Part shown: positions 1 to 11,485 of the stretch, piece by piece
How the letters are laid out: each line of letters opens with the position of its first letter
Numbering within the stretch: the first letter of the stretch is position 1
NCBI GenBank assembly: GCA_003568945.1
Contig: BDIP01000040.1
Span: forward strand, 1-38,705
DNA: 38,705 nt
Reading direction: 5' to 3'
Source of the DNA: Kipferlia bialata
Taxonomy: Eukaryota; Fornicata
Made by a program: the position numbers and the translations under genes
Notes under the pieces: model-generated
Told to the model about the DNA's origin: nothing
Database searches by the model: none
Seen by the model: the letters and a program-made list of their open reading frames with translations, nothing else

Positions 1-492
1 ACACGTAATCCTCCGACGGAAAAGTAATTATTATTTATATATGTAAGGATAAGGACACCCTTAGTCACTCCTCTCCTCAATAAGTACAGCAATGAATCTC
101 AGCTGACTGAGTACAGCTTGGGACTAGGCCTGATAGTCGCCAAAAACAGATTCTCTCTCAGGACAGCATGGATTAATATTCTCACCACATTCTACACTGA
201 GTCCTGCCTTACTTGGGCTACCAAGGCCAAGACTGTGGCATATAAGCAAGTGCTTCTAGCACAACCATTCTACACACCACTGATACTATCCATATAGTAC
301 AATATATTACAGACATAGGGAGTCTCCAAGCGACAAGCTCCTCACTCCTCTCTACATATACTTCCATCGACTGTTCACAGCAGAAGTAAACACGTGATGA
401 GTGTTCACCAGATACTCTTCATCGGTCCCTTAGACATTGACTGATGTCCTAGGTTTTCATAGTGGTTCATCGATGCGTGTTCACCTGGCCCC
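1..492. other. 3' flank of the Niban-like gene; no gene seen
   Basis: No open frame of note and no RNA gene recognised. It lies downstream of the stop codon at 493-495 on the minus strand. A diverged copy of the last codons and stop region of the final exon sits at about 424-455, so the echo pattern seen at splice junctions also touches the gene end. Confidence 0.5.
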
Positions 493-3315
493 TTAGACAT
501 AGACTGATGTCTCGAGACCCTCTATGGAGGAGGCTGCCTTCTCGGTCAGGTTGGCCTGGGGGGTAAGTGAGAGAGACTATATATGAAGAGTTACACATAT
601 ATATGCTCACAGGCTATGGTGGGCTACGATTGAGTAAAGAGAGTCACATATATATACACTACTAGGCCTAGATTGCCCTTACCTCGATGATGGCGTCCAC
701 TGCCTCTGATATGTACCGGTGGAGGAGGCTCTCTATTGTGATGAACTGGTTCACACGGGCTGGAGGCTTAGCATATCAAGGGGTAATAATAAATGTAAGA
801 CAAATGGAAAGGAACTTATACTTATGATACTCTATACATGTGATGAACTGGTTCACACGGGCTGGAGGGTTAGTGTACCAGTATGGATCACGCCAGGATA
901 AGATATATCATACCAATACGTATCGCTAACCTACAAGAGTACGACACGGTAGCATTTCCTATGTATGATTGTGTAACTATGCACATACTCTGATAAGTAC
1001 TCACCTGGGATCTTCTCGTTCAGGGGCTCAACAAGAGGAGTAAGGGCTAGAGTGAGAGGATATACGCTGTAATAGTAGGAGAGAGGGTAGAACGGGGAGA
1101 AAGTTCAGTCTCTAAGATTATCTACAGAATACATGCATACATACCTGGTACAGTCTCTGACTGGAGGGGCCTCCACACAACCTCCCTTAGGCTGGGGGTG
1201 AGATATGGAGCAAAACATGCAAAAAATATAATTGGGTGAGACCCCATTGGGAACCCCATATATATATATATGGTGGTATTGACAGCCTGACCTCTATACC
1301 GTTTGATGTCTCATATAGACACACACACACACACGCACATACCAATATATATATGAAAAGTTATATACTATACTTAAGTACACATATTGTATCTAAAGCA
1401 TGTAGTCAAAAATAGAACAAATGCACCATACCTCTCTGCCAGGTACTGTCTCATACACATCTGTGTGTCATGTAGCAGACGTGTCTTGACTGTGCCAGTG
1501 GCCTTGGTCATGGCATCCTGGCAATGAATATACACCTAAACATGTAGAGAGGTTTTGAACACAATTTGAGTATGGACAATACTCCCCTCCATCACAAAAT
1601 CACAACAACGTGCGTACACATGTGCTATCATTATACACTACTATCTATCTGGTCAGAGACCCATAAGGATATGAACAATAAACTGCCATTATATATATGT
1701 ATATACGCGTGTGTATACCTTTAGTGCCTCCCCCCCCTGAACCCCTGCCCTGGTCAGGGACTCAAGGGTCAGGTAGGCATTGCGAGATAGGTCCTGGGTT
1801 AAGTATATAGGGAAAGAGGGAAACAGGAAACACAATTAGACTATTGAGGAACTACGAAAGAGATGATGACTCTAGGGTCAGGAAGTCTTTGCGGTTTAGG
1901 TTCTGGGTGAGTATACTAATAGTGAAATCGACACAAGAACTACATGTTCAGGATTAAGATACTGTGGGTCAGACACTGAAGATAATCAAGATATCCGTGA
2001 AAGCATAACGAGACGAGAAGGAGAGACGTAGGGAGAGGTTACCTTCATCACGTGGAATGCTCTGCACACCCACTCCTCCCCTGTGACATGGGGTCTCACA
2101 TGAATAGTCCATATACACTATATACATACGCACCTATATATACATACTATTTGGATATACCTTCATGATATGGAATGCCCTGCACACCCACTCCTCCCCT
2201 GTGACATGTGGACACAGGTGCTCAACAGGGGTGACCATGTGCCTGAGGTGCTGGGTGGAGGTCCTAAGGTTAGTGGTACAATATACTATTAAGTATAAAT
2301 ACACCACATATACATACAGATATAGTATATACCTCAGGTGCTGGGTGGAGGTCCTAAGGTTAGGATACTCCATATACTAAGTATATATATATATACTATA
2401 TATGCACTATATACCATATTATATATGCCTTAGGTGCTGGGTGGAGGTCCTAACGTTAGGATACACTTGATAGTAGTATACACTACATACTATATACCAC
2501 ATGCCTAAGGTGTTGGTGGAGGTCAGTCTCTCACACAGCGTTATGTGTATTTATGTTAAAGACCCTAGTAATAGAGGAAATCAGTGTTACTGATGATGAT
2601 AGTTTCTAGACATATACATGGTACTTACTTAAGGCCATCGTGACCAAGCCACTGGAATTACATCGAAAATATACAGTATATATATATATTTGGCATGCTT
2701 GATAGATTTCCACTTACTTAAGGCCATCGTGACCCAGCCACTGGAAGTGGTGTGGTCCCATCACATGGCACGCATGCTCAAGGCTGGCCTCGCCCTCCTC
2801 CTGCACGTGCTGATGTAAGGGACACAAGGGGTACGTATGGTTCTTAGCATCACTAGGATTGCCTATGCATATACCTTAGTAGTATTATATATGGTATTAT
2901 ATATATAGAATACATATTACTACCTTTATCAGTGTGTATGTGTGGTGGTTCCACTCTCTGAGGAAGTCCCCAAAGGCACCAGTCACAGGAATCAGCATGG
3001 CCCTGGTCACCTGGGGGGTCAGGACTTACACAGTAATGTTTATGTACTTTATTGTATATACTGAACATGTGTTAAATTACAGGTATCAGTATGGCACGGG
3101 TGACCTGGGGGGTCAGTATCTCATAATATATACATATATATACAATGCTCTACACGGGTGATACCAGTATATATATGGCCCGAGTAACCTGGAGGGTTAG
3201 AATATACAGACAGATGTAGCATAATCAAATGTTTGTAGTATATGTCATACTACCACTGTGTGGGTCTCAAGGCTGACCTAGGTAACACTATGTGTATATA
3301 TATATATACATCTCT

Positions 3316-3352
<37 letters not shown>

Positions 3353-6300
3353 CATGTGAATACCTGTGCCACTGCGGGTGTCACGTACATGTCCAGGTGG
3401 GGTTGGAGGGCATCCTCAGCACCCTTGCCAGTGCCACGAACCTAGAGGTTAGTAGTCCATTCTAAGAAAGTATCTACAAATCCTGCTAACAAAGGCATTA
3501 TAGTACCTTGTCCTGTATGTCCCCTAGCAGTGTGGCCTCTCCCTTCTTCAGCGCCTTCAGCTTCTTCCTGATGCCCTTCTCGACCTTCTTACGAGTGGCA
3601 ACCTAGCATAAGTAAAAGAACTGCGAGTGTAATATTAGTAGAATTACTCTACAGAAGAATAGAGTTCCTGATGCCCTTCTCGACCTTCTTGCGGGTGGCA
3701 ACCTAACGGTAAGTATGACCATTAAGGAAGTACCTTACAAAACGTATTACTGGGGAGAGAAATATAGTAGTTACAGATGCCCTTCTCGACCTTCTTGCGG
3801 GTGGCAACCTAGCATAAGTAATAGAACTACGAGTGTAATAGGAGTTACAGAAGAATATAGTTCCTGATGCCCTTTTCCACCTTCTCACGGGTGGCCACCT
3901 TTTACGTTACCTCTGATGAAAGATGAAAGAGTCAAGTAGAAATCGTAAATATACCACATACCTGTGTGTTGAGTGTCTTGAGGCACTGCTGCACAGCATT
4001 GGCAATGAGCTTGGAGAGGAGGTCGTCAGTCTTCTTCATGGCAGCCTGCGAGTTAGACTCAGCGTTTGACGTTTGGCGTTTGATGTTGACGTACGACGTA
4101 CCGCTCTCTTCTTCTCATCGGTGGGAAGCTCCAGGTAGAGATCCTCGCCCATGTCTCTGGTGTGAGAGAATAGTATAGAAGAATAGCTATACAATAGTAT
4201 GATAGGTATGAGAGTATATGGACACCTACCTCTTGACCGAGTCTGTGAGCGATGTATATTCATTATTTCGATAGAGATATGTATAAGTATCAATGTACAA
4301 TTATCTTGATTCACACACCCACCTCTTGATCGAGTCAGTGAGCAGCTCTCAAACAGCATATAATAGTTTGATACACATCAGACAGAACAAACACATGAAC
4401 ACACCTCTTAACAAAGTCAGTGAGGAGCTCCTCCAACAGGGTGGCCTCGTCACAGTCAACCTGAGGTTAGATATCTACACATAATTACTATACTATTATT
4501 GAGGGGGTTAGACATGTATATATACAATTTGCGATATGCAAACATAACCCCATTATCGCATATATTGATTAGGTCCAATTGAATGGCCACTCAACCTGGG
4601 GGTTCAGTCCTTACACTGATATACATACGCATCTAACCATATATGTGAGAGAGAGGATGGAGTAACACAGACCCAGCTTGTCCCCCTCGACAAACGTACC
4701 TATATATACAATTATCTAGGTATAGTAAGATTATGTATTCATTTCCTTACTTCATAACTATTGATACAGACCCACCTTGCCCCCGTCGACGTACTTGCAG
4801 TGCCTGCGGGTGTCACTGGAGGGTGAGATACACTAGAGTAGTCATCCATAATGTAATGTACATGTGAATATATAAATAGGTATATGTGAACAGAGAGAGG
4901 TGTTACCATATCTTGCATTATGTACCTGTATGCCGCAGTGAATGTGTCCACCATCAGTGGCTGTCTGTCGATGGGTGGCTGTGCATCCAGCACAGCAGTC
5001 TGGAGGGCCCTGACCCAGAGCTGTTCATTAGATTAGAATATTATAATACTCTCATTGAACAGATGCAATAACTAGACCACTACACAATAGGAGTCTGGAG
5101 GGCCCTGACCCAGAGCTAGGGGTGAGACGTATTCACAACAGTATATATACTACCAGTACAAATATACACACAGAACTATACCTCTTTATCCTCCTCTGTC
5201 TCCGCTGCCAGGTAGTACTCCCTCCTGGCAGGGTGGGACAGACACATGGAGAGGGGACGCTTCTTGGCCATGGCTAGAATGAGGAACCATTATTGACATA
5301 TACATAAATGTGCCAATAATGTATACCATATATACAATAAACTATGAATATCAATATATCTACATATATGTATAGTTATACATACATATGTATGTGTAGA
5401 GAGAGAAGGGGGGAGAGAGAGAGAGAGAGATGGTCTCCTTCACCATGAAATATGGGTATATAGGAAGAAAGAGATTGGGATATATTCTTGGCCATGGCTA
5501 GAAGTACGTTAGCAGACAGATAGAAAGAGGTAATGTGTGACATCCCGATTAGCGGCGTTTGAGTATGGTACTCAAATAGCAATATAGCTAGAGAGCGTAC
5601 CCTTCCTCCACTGTCTGGTGGAGATGAAACACTACCGACATATACAATTATACACATATACACTAATGTCTGGTTAGCTACTACGTACCCTTGTCCTCCA
5701 CTGTCTGGTGGAATGTGTAGCCACAGGGGTGGATGATGCCCTGGGGGTGAGAGGTATATACATACAGCGTACACTATTACAAATGAATAATTGTAGATGT
5801 ATAACAAGGGTGGATGATGCCCTGGGGGCAAATGACATCATTCTATTATAGAGAGAGAGAGAGAGAGAGATGATGATAATGGTGTGAGATCAGGGGTGGA
5901 TGATGCCCTGGGGATAAGGTGTATAGTAAAGAAGCAAGTATTGTTCCTCTTTTCCTCTGTTGCTGCTCTCTCTCTCTCTATATATATGTATACATGGAGA
6001 GAGTATGTATATGATAATGTACCTTCATCTTGTTCTTCTTACCCTCTGTGGGCTTCCCCCCCCCTCTCTCTCTCTCTCTCTCTGTATATATATATATACA
6101 AATATATATGTACTTACATAACATATATATATACTTACTTAATACCTTCATCTTGTTCTTCTTGCCCTCTGTGTACTCATCTGCATAGTACTCGATGGAG
6201 TAGTCAGGCATCATGCGTGCATACCTAGCGGTCAGTGACTTCAACCACGAATACAATATAATATAGATGCTTGACTCACTCTCTCTCTCTCTCTCCAAAT

Positions 6301-7545
6301 AGAAATGACTCTCTCTACATACACACACATACACAAAATAGTATACCTCCTCTTCCATGTCTTGTGGATGGCACCCTGCTTGACAATCCAGCCCTGGGGT
6401 GAGGTTGTTACACTCTCACAAAGGGATGAATTCATAGAGAGGGAAGGAAGGAAGTGGGTAAGAATACACGCATAAAGAGGAAATGCAGAGAGAATAGATC
6501 TCATAATATTTGCAAAGATAGGGGGGGGGGGGAGAGAGAGAGAGAGAGAAACAAGTACCTGCATAATTGGGACTGTGCTTGGCTCTGCCTCTGTCAGCTC
6601 GAGGGAAGGGGTATTGGAAGACTCATCCTGGGGTCAAAGAGAAAGGAAAAGGGTGTGGCACACAGATAGAATAGAGAGATGAATATAGAGAGTGGAGGCA
6701 GACATTCATCCTAGGTTTAAAGAGAGGGAACGGGCAGAGAGACAGAGGAATAGAGGGGGGGGGGGGAACATAGTATAGGTAGAGCAGCTGCGTGGGTCTT
6801 GCAATTACATCCGCAATGCAATGTGGTAGCATTTCCCCAGCGAAATAGAGACAAGAATGGGGGGCTATATTTATGAGATCTACCCACCTTCAGCTCTGCC
6901 TTGACGTGCCCCACCAGCACACATACATATATAGTATAGTACGTATATAGTATAGTACATTGTATATATAAATACATATATATATATTCACATGATACAC
7001 TGCACCCACCTTGAGCTCTGCCTTGACGTGTCCCACCAGGGCATATACATATATAGTACATACATATAGTACATATGCTAGTATATAGTACATAAAAATA
7101 GACTCATGCACCCACTTTCAGCTCTGCCTTGACGTGCCCCACCAGGACACACACATATATTTTATGGTACTCATATACATACATAAATATATTCATGATA
7201 TCCTGCACCTTCAGCTCTGCCTTGACGTGCCCCACCAGGTTGAGGGTGAATGCTATCAGGTACCTGGCGATAAGATGAGTAATGGAACAAATTGAATGCA
7301 GAAGAGACAAGCAGGAGTAAGTTTAAAGCACTATAGTTTGTATCAGGCTGAGGGTGAATGATATCAGGTACCTGGTGGTTAGAAAGTCTATGAAAGACTC
7401 TGTGGGAAATACGACAGCAAGTTGGAACAATACTGAGAGGTCGCTGCCAACAATACAAATGCATATTATGCGCAGACCCATATATACCACACCTCTCTGT
7501 GAAGTGTGTCAGTGTGGCATTGATCTTCTCCTCAGCAGCCTCCAT
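493..7545 (-). CDS. PH-domain protein with Niban-like helical core (23 exons, 540 aa)
   Basis: Exons in transcript order: 7493-7545, 7209-7263, 6559-6627, 6347-6393, 6146-6224, 5689-5740, 5182-5273, 4926-5020, 4776-4815, 4405-4460, 4102-4156, 3962-4045, 3507-3602, 3364-3441, 2924-3010, 2718-2809, 2161-2263, 1719-1793, 1432-1517, 1145-1191, 1005-1046, 683-759, 493-555. They sum to 1623 nt, all phases match, and the frame ends in TAA. Residues 1-36 are helical. Residues about 59-160 form a PH domain starting GWIVKQGAIHKTWKRR and ending in helix EEDKELWVRALQ. The rest is alpha-helical; LQPHLDMYVTPAVAQ followed by AMLIPVTGAFGDFLREW resembles the block after the PH domain in animal Niban (FAM129) proteins. 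Known: PH domains bind phosphoinositides or proteins; Niban proteins act in stress and adhesion signalling. Inferred: a membrane-associated scaffold. The start is uncertain: the frame is open upstream to about 7593, but the ATG at 7543-7545 gives a clean first exon. Most introns carry exon-edge echoes. Confidence 0.85.
683..874 (-). repeat. acceptor-side exon echo, 2 copies
   Basis: The acceptor and first ~20 nt of exon 683-759 (about 737-770) recur at about 839-872 in the upstream intron with one or two changes. Both copies keep the CTAA..CTCCAG 3' splice signal. Confidence 0.8.
1719..2100 (-). repeat. two exon-edge echoes (acceptor side ~1871-1915; donor side ~2041-2100)
   Basis: A diverged copy of the start of exon 1719-1793 with its acceptor lies at 1871-1915. 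A ~50 nt copy of the 3' end and donor of exon 2161-2263 lies at 2041-2100. Both are in the intron between the two exons. Confidence 0.7.
2161..2524 (-). repeat. four-copy acceptor-side echo with possible in-frame microexons
   Basis: Copies at 2243-2273 (true exon start), 2333-2363, 2429-2459 and 2505-2524 (degraded). The copy at 2333-2363 has acceptor CTAACCTTAG, a 21-nt exon piece encoding TSTQHLR, and donor GTATATAC. As 21 is a multiple of three it could be included without a frameshift. The next copy has the acceptor but a GC in place of the GT donor. Confidence 0.85.
2625..2750 (-). repeat. donor-side exon echo, 2 copies
   Basis: The last ~25 nt of exon 2718-2809 plus donor GTAAGT (about 2711-2745) recur at about 2627-2655 in the downstream intron. 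Confidence 0.75.
2987..3200 (-). repeat. acceptor-side exon echo, 3 copies
   Basis: Start of exon 2924-3010 with its acceptor (2987-3022), copied at 3081-3116 and 3163-3200. In the middle copy 24 nt after the acceptor run into GTAATT, a possible donor, so an in-frame 8-codon microexon (VTRAILIP) is conceivable. Confidence 0.8.
3568..3900 (-). repeat. acceptor-side exon echo, 4 copies
   Basis: Start of exon 3507-3602 (encoding VATRKKVEKGI) with acceptor at 3568-3606, copied at 3668-3706, 3776-3813 and 3864-3900. Copies differ by a few bases each; the last has lost a good acceptor. Confidence 0.85.
4046..4101 (-). other. 56-nt minimal intron
   Basis: GTACGT donor and CTAACTCGCAG acceptor. The body is made of short repeats of an ACGTCAA-like word. 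It has no TA or TC tract and no echo, unlike most introns of this gene. Confidence 0.75.
4227..4432 (-). repeat. donor-side exon echo, 3 copies
   Basis: 3' end of exon 4405-4460 with donor (4403-4432), copied at 4321-4345 and 4227-4250 in the downstream intron. The copies keep AAGAG followed by a GT donor. Confidence 0.75.
4668..5120 (-). repeat. degraded donor echo (~4670-4696) and acceptor echo (~5090-5125)
   Basis: A weak copy of the end of exon 4776-4815 lies at 4670-4696. A near-identical copy of the start of exon 4926-5020, with its own CTCACCCCTAG acceptor, lies at 5090-5125. Confidence 0.65.
5258..5508 (-). repeat. acceptor-side exon echo, 2 copies
   Basis: The junction TTCTAG/CCATGGCCAAGAA at the start of exon 5182-5273 recurs at about 5486-5508. 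Confidence 0.7.
5597..5917 (-). repeat. 52-nt exon echoed on both sides
   Basis: Exon 5689-5740 has its 3' end and donor copied at about 5597-5624 (downstream intron) and its 5' end and acceptor copied at 5807-5830 and 5892-5917 (upstream intron). No echo contains the whole exon. Confidence 0.8.
6018..6176 (-). repeat. donor-side exon echo, 2 copies
   Basis: End of exon 6146-6224 (encoding EGKKNKMK) with donor at 6141-6176, copied at about 6018-6053. Confidence 0.8.
6617..6726 (-). repeat. acceptor-side exon echo, 2 copies
   Basis: Start of exon 6559-6627 with its TTTGACCCCAG acceptor, echoed at about 6700-6726 with several changes. Nearby 6523-6532 and 6757-6766 are runs of about 10 G. Confidence 0.65.
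6886..7240 (-). repeat. donor-side exon echo, 4 copies (LVGHVKAELK)
   Basis: The last ~30 nt of exon 7209-7263, encoding LVGHVKAELK, plus donor at 7205-7238, copied at 7112-7145, 7006-7039 and 6886-6917. The three extra copies share a GTGGGT donor. Coding parts are over 90 percent alike by eye while the TA-rich spacers differ. Confidence 0.9.
7209..7382 (-). repeat. acceptor-side exon echo, 2 copies
   Basis: Start of exon 7209-7263 (YLIAFTLNL) with its acceptor, copied at about 7338-7382 with CTAACCACCAG. Together with the four donor echoes this exon too is echoed on both sides. Confidence 0.75.
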
Positions 7546-7750
7546 CCTAACCAGTGGATAGGTTACTAGGCCTAGTAGAGAGGGGCGTCTCACTCCGAGG
7601 AAATCGGTGACAGAAGAATTGGAGCAAATTGAAACTAACTCCTAAAAACTTGACTGACTTCTAATTAAATCCTAAAGACAAATTTAGCATGGTTATGCAA
7701 TAGACGCGATAGAAGGATACAAATAGTACATCTATTATCTCCTGTGGCAG
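7546..7750. other. intergenic gap between two minus-strand genes
   Basis: 205 nt between the stop of the zinc-finger gene (7751-7753) and the chosen ATG of the Niban-like gene. It should hold the 3' end of one transcript and the promoter of the other. I recognise no motif. Confidence 0.4.
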
Positions 7751-10700
7751 CTACGTGTATCCCCCATACCCCTGCCCTCCATATGCTGCAAAGCCTGGCA
7801 CTCTTGCGTCACCCCCAGCCCCTGCCCCGTGATACCTCTCTCTCTCTCTCTGACGCAGGTCGGTCTGTCTCTCCTCCTCTAGCCCTCTCTCTCTCTGGCC
7901 TTGGTATACATCTCTGTACCCCCCATAGTAGGGCTGCTCTCTCTCCCTGTCCTCTCTCTGTGGATACTGTGGGTGGGGTGGGTACTGCCTGTCTCTCTCT
8001 CTCTCGTATGGACCCCTATCAGCCTCTGTGTTACTGACAGCCAGGCGTCTCACTGTGTCCTCACTTTCCTGCTGCACATCAGTACCCCACTGGGGGTACT
8101 CTCTCTCTCTCTCCCTCATGTCTGACGGGGGGTACTCTCTCTCTCTCTCCCTCTCTCTCATGGCAGGATGTGCGTACTGGCGGTAGCCTACACTCTCCCT
8201 AGGCCTCTCTCTCTCAACCTCCCTCTCCTCAGCCACAGTGGTGCCATCGTACAGGCGCCTAAGAATCAGATACACAGTATTAGAAACAAAATTACATTAG
8301 ATCGTGACATGTATACTAATTACCCACAGTGGTGCCATCGTACAGCCGCCTGGGGGTGAGAGCATTCCAAATGTACAAATGTTAGTTCAACATATAACAT
8401 AGATCAGATACATGCTACATTACCTGTGGTTCCCGCAGTGTCCACAGTACTGTGCGTCCATGTGGAACTTGGACCCACAGCACACGCAGTACTGGCACTG
8501 GGCATCGCCTGAGTAAGGTACAGTAATTGCATATACATAGTAGATACATAGTACAATATGTAGAATACACTAATTGTATTACACAGCACACGCAGTACTG
8601 GCACTGGGCATCACCTGGGGATTAGATGTAGTAAATATGAAACAGAGGACCATATATGTGACCCATATATTACCAATAGTATATGTCCATAGTATGGACA
8701 TATATGGACTCCATACATAGGGATGCGATGAGAGATATATACATAAACCCATATATATATGTGGATACAACACATACAACATTGGCATAAACTTATGATA
8801 TATGCCCATACCTAGGGATGCCACGAGAGATGGGATGGGATTGTATGGGGACGGTGCATGGCTGGAGTGGCGGGACACCTCCTCTCTCTCTCTCCCTCTG
8901 TACTCTCTCTCCCTATGTCCCCTATCCCTGTGGTACTGGGGTAGGTTGGAGGGTGGCAGCACGGGTCTGTGCTGATGGTGGTGGTGGTGCCGATAGTCCC
9001 CATACTCTCTCTCCCTCTCCCTCCGCCTCTCCCTGACTACAGGTGTCTCATCATAGGAGGGGTTCTGGGGTGGCACATAGGGAAGGCGCTCTCCTCTCCG
9101 GTCCACCTTCTCTCTCTCTCTCCTCCTACCCTTGTCCTTGGACCGGTGCCTCTCGGAGTCTCTCTCCCTGTCTCTCCCTCTATCTCTCTCACTATCCCTA
9201 CTGTGTCTCCTGTTCTCCCTCTCTCTCTCTCCCTCCCTGTCACGATGACGGGAGTGCCTAGAGCGGCTAACCCTATCTCTGTCTCCCTCTCTCTCTCTCT
9301 CCCCCTTGCTCCTGTGTCTGTGGCGTCTCTCTCTCTCCCTGTCTCTCTCCTTCTCCCTGTGTCTGTCACTAGACCTCTCTGTTCTGACATCTCTCCTTGA
9401 TCCCCTACTCTCTCTCTCCCTCTCCCTATCCCTTGAGCGGGAGGCCCGGTACTCATCCCTTGGTGACCCTTCCTCTCTCTCCCTCTCTCTCTCCCTCTCT
9501 TCCTCCTTGACCCTTGACCGATCAGCCTCCTCCATGATGGACCTCTCCCTCTCAAGATCCTTCTCCCTCTCTCTCTCCCTCTCTGCTTCTCTCTCTCTGT
9601 CTGTAGAGGACTGTACAGGTACTGTGCTCTCCCTCACAACACTGGCACGAGGGGGGGAGTGCTGCATCACCATCCTGCGGTCAGGATACAATTACATATT
9701 CTATATATACAATGCCATGAATAGTAGTAATTTGGGACGTATTGAGGCTGCGTATAATCCATACCTGGGCACGTCTCTGGTGGCTGCTGACCCGATATAC
9801 CTATATCTATATATATACATGTATACTAATCTGATTATCTAATCTGACTATAGAACACTGAGAGTAAGTGTCTATATGTACCTTGGCACGTCTCTGGTGG
9901 CAGCTGACCCGATATATATATATATATATATAGATACAGATAGATATAGATATTATACCTGGGTACGTCTCTGGTGGCTGCTGACCCCACTGAGGCCAGC
10001 TCATCAATGTTCATCTTGGAGGCCTTGGGGGGCTGGTGTTGATGAATAAATAGGGCTGAAGAACACACTTCCACCGCATAAACATGTATACAAATGATGT
10101 ATCATTTGTCACCACAAAAGTATTCATACACATATCATATATATATAAATAGAACAATGTTACCTTTGTCACTGCCGATGTTGCCTTGATGGTGGGCTTG
10201 GAGACTGGGGGTGAGAAGAGGAAGAGAACCAGGATGTATCCAATACTGATTGTATAGTGCGCTAAGACACATTCTCCCTCCTGAGTAGTTACCCCCAAAT
10301 CAACATGTATACATATAGGCACACGTACCCTCTCTCCTCAGAGGTATCACTGGTCTGCTGACTTGGGCATTGTTGGAAACAGAGGGGAGGGGGTTGACAA
10401 GGGCTCTAGGATAAGTGGACAATACACACACATATATATATACACATGAACACAGAGAGAGAGAGTATAGTTGGGCACAGAGGGCAGGGGGTTGACAAGG
10501 GCCCTGGGATAAGTACATAACGATACATATATACATATATATATATATAGAGAGAGAGAGCAACGTTTGACACAGATGGGAGGGGGTTCACAAGGGCCCT
10601 GGTTTAAGAATATTCCGATAGAGATTCATATATATACTAGTTAGAGTATATATAAATGACACCCTACCTCTCCTCGTCCTGCATGCCCTGGTACCTCTTG

Positions 10701-11338
10701 GCCCCACTGGAGAACGTGTTGCGCCTCTGAGGCTTCCCACACTTCACCATGTGCCTCTTGAGAGGACCAGGGAGCATGGTTCTGGGGGTGAGAGGCCATG
10801 GGTTCGATTCCCACACTGACTACTATTGTGTATGTACATACCTCCCACACTTTGGACACCCCACCAGGTCGGCAGATATGTCCTTATACTCCTCATCCAT
10901 GTCGTCCTTCTGTCCCTCTCTCTCTCTCTCTCCCCCGGTCTGCACCACCTCCTCAACCTGAGTATCAGATATACATGTATATGAATATATGCACGTACAG
11001 GTAAATGTAAATAGACATGTACATATGTATGTACCTGCACATCGACTGATGCCACTGCAGAGACAGTGGATGGGTGTTCACTTATAGCTATTGAATGATA
11101 CAAGTATATTTGCAGTATATATAAATATGTATGTACCTGCACATCCACCGATGCCACTGCAGAGACTGCAGATGGTGAGTGGGACAGGGGTAATCACTAT
11201 AATACTATCTATATATAGATATAGATACTAATGTATATATATACACCTGCACATCGACTGATGCCACTGCAGATACAGTAGATGGTGAGTGGGACAGGGG
11301 CATAGAAAGTAATACTCACTATATAATAATATGGATAC

Positions 11339-11373
<35 letters not shown>

Positions 11374-11447
11374 CCGATACCTGCACATCGACCGATGCCA
11401 CAGCTGACACCGTGGCTGGTGAGTGGGACAGGGGCATCATATATAAT

Positions 11448-11485
<38 letters not shown>

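Larger units (their letters stand above)
5182..6393 (-). other. PH domain, spread over five exons
   Basis: Exons 6347-6393, 6146-6224, 5689-5740, 5182-5273 and the start of 4926-5020 encode in order: first strands (GWIVKQ, TWKRRY), the DYSIEYYAD strand, basic KKNKMKGIIHP, GYTFHQTV, the RPLSMCL and REYYLAAET strands, and the closing helix with the invariant-type Trp in ELWVRAL. Order and spacing follow the family fold of seven strands and a C-terminal helix. Lys/Arg in the first loop are compatible with phosphoinositide binding but do not prove it. Confidence 0.85.

Noticed and set aside
1-492. Possible neighbouring gene at the left edge
   Set aside because: No open frame, splice-phase series or RNA gene could be supported.
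6886-7240. CRISPR-like direct repeats with spacers
   Set aside because: Repeats are exon edges with splice sites in a eukaryotic gene; spacers are simple sequence and not of uniform length.
8818-9842. Plus-strand open frames rich in Leu/Ser opposite the Glu-Arg exon
   Set aside because: They are shadows of the CT repeat; the minus-strand frame has zinc motifs and consistent splice phases.
10801-10811. GGTTCGATTCC, an exact tRNA B-box match inside an intron of the zinc-finger gene
   Set aside because: The stem around it pairs only 4 of 5, there is no A box or acceptor stem at the right distance, and the upstream part is coding exon.
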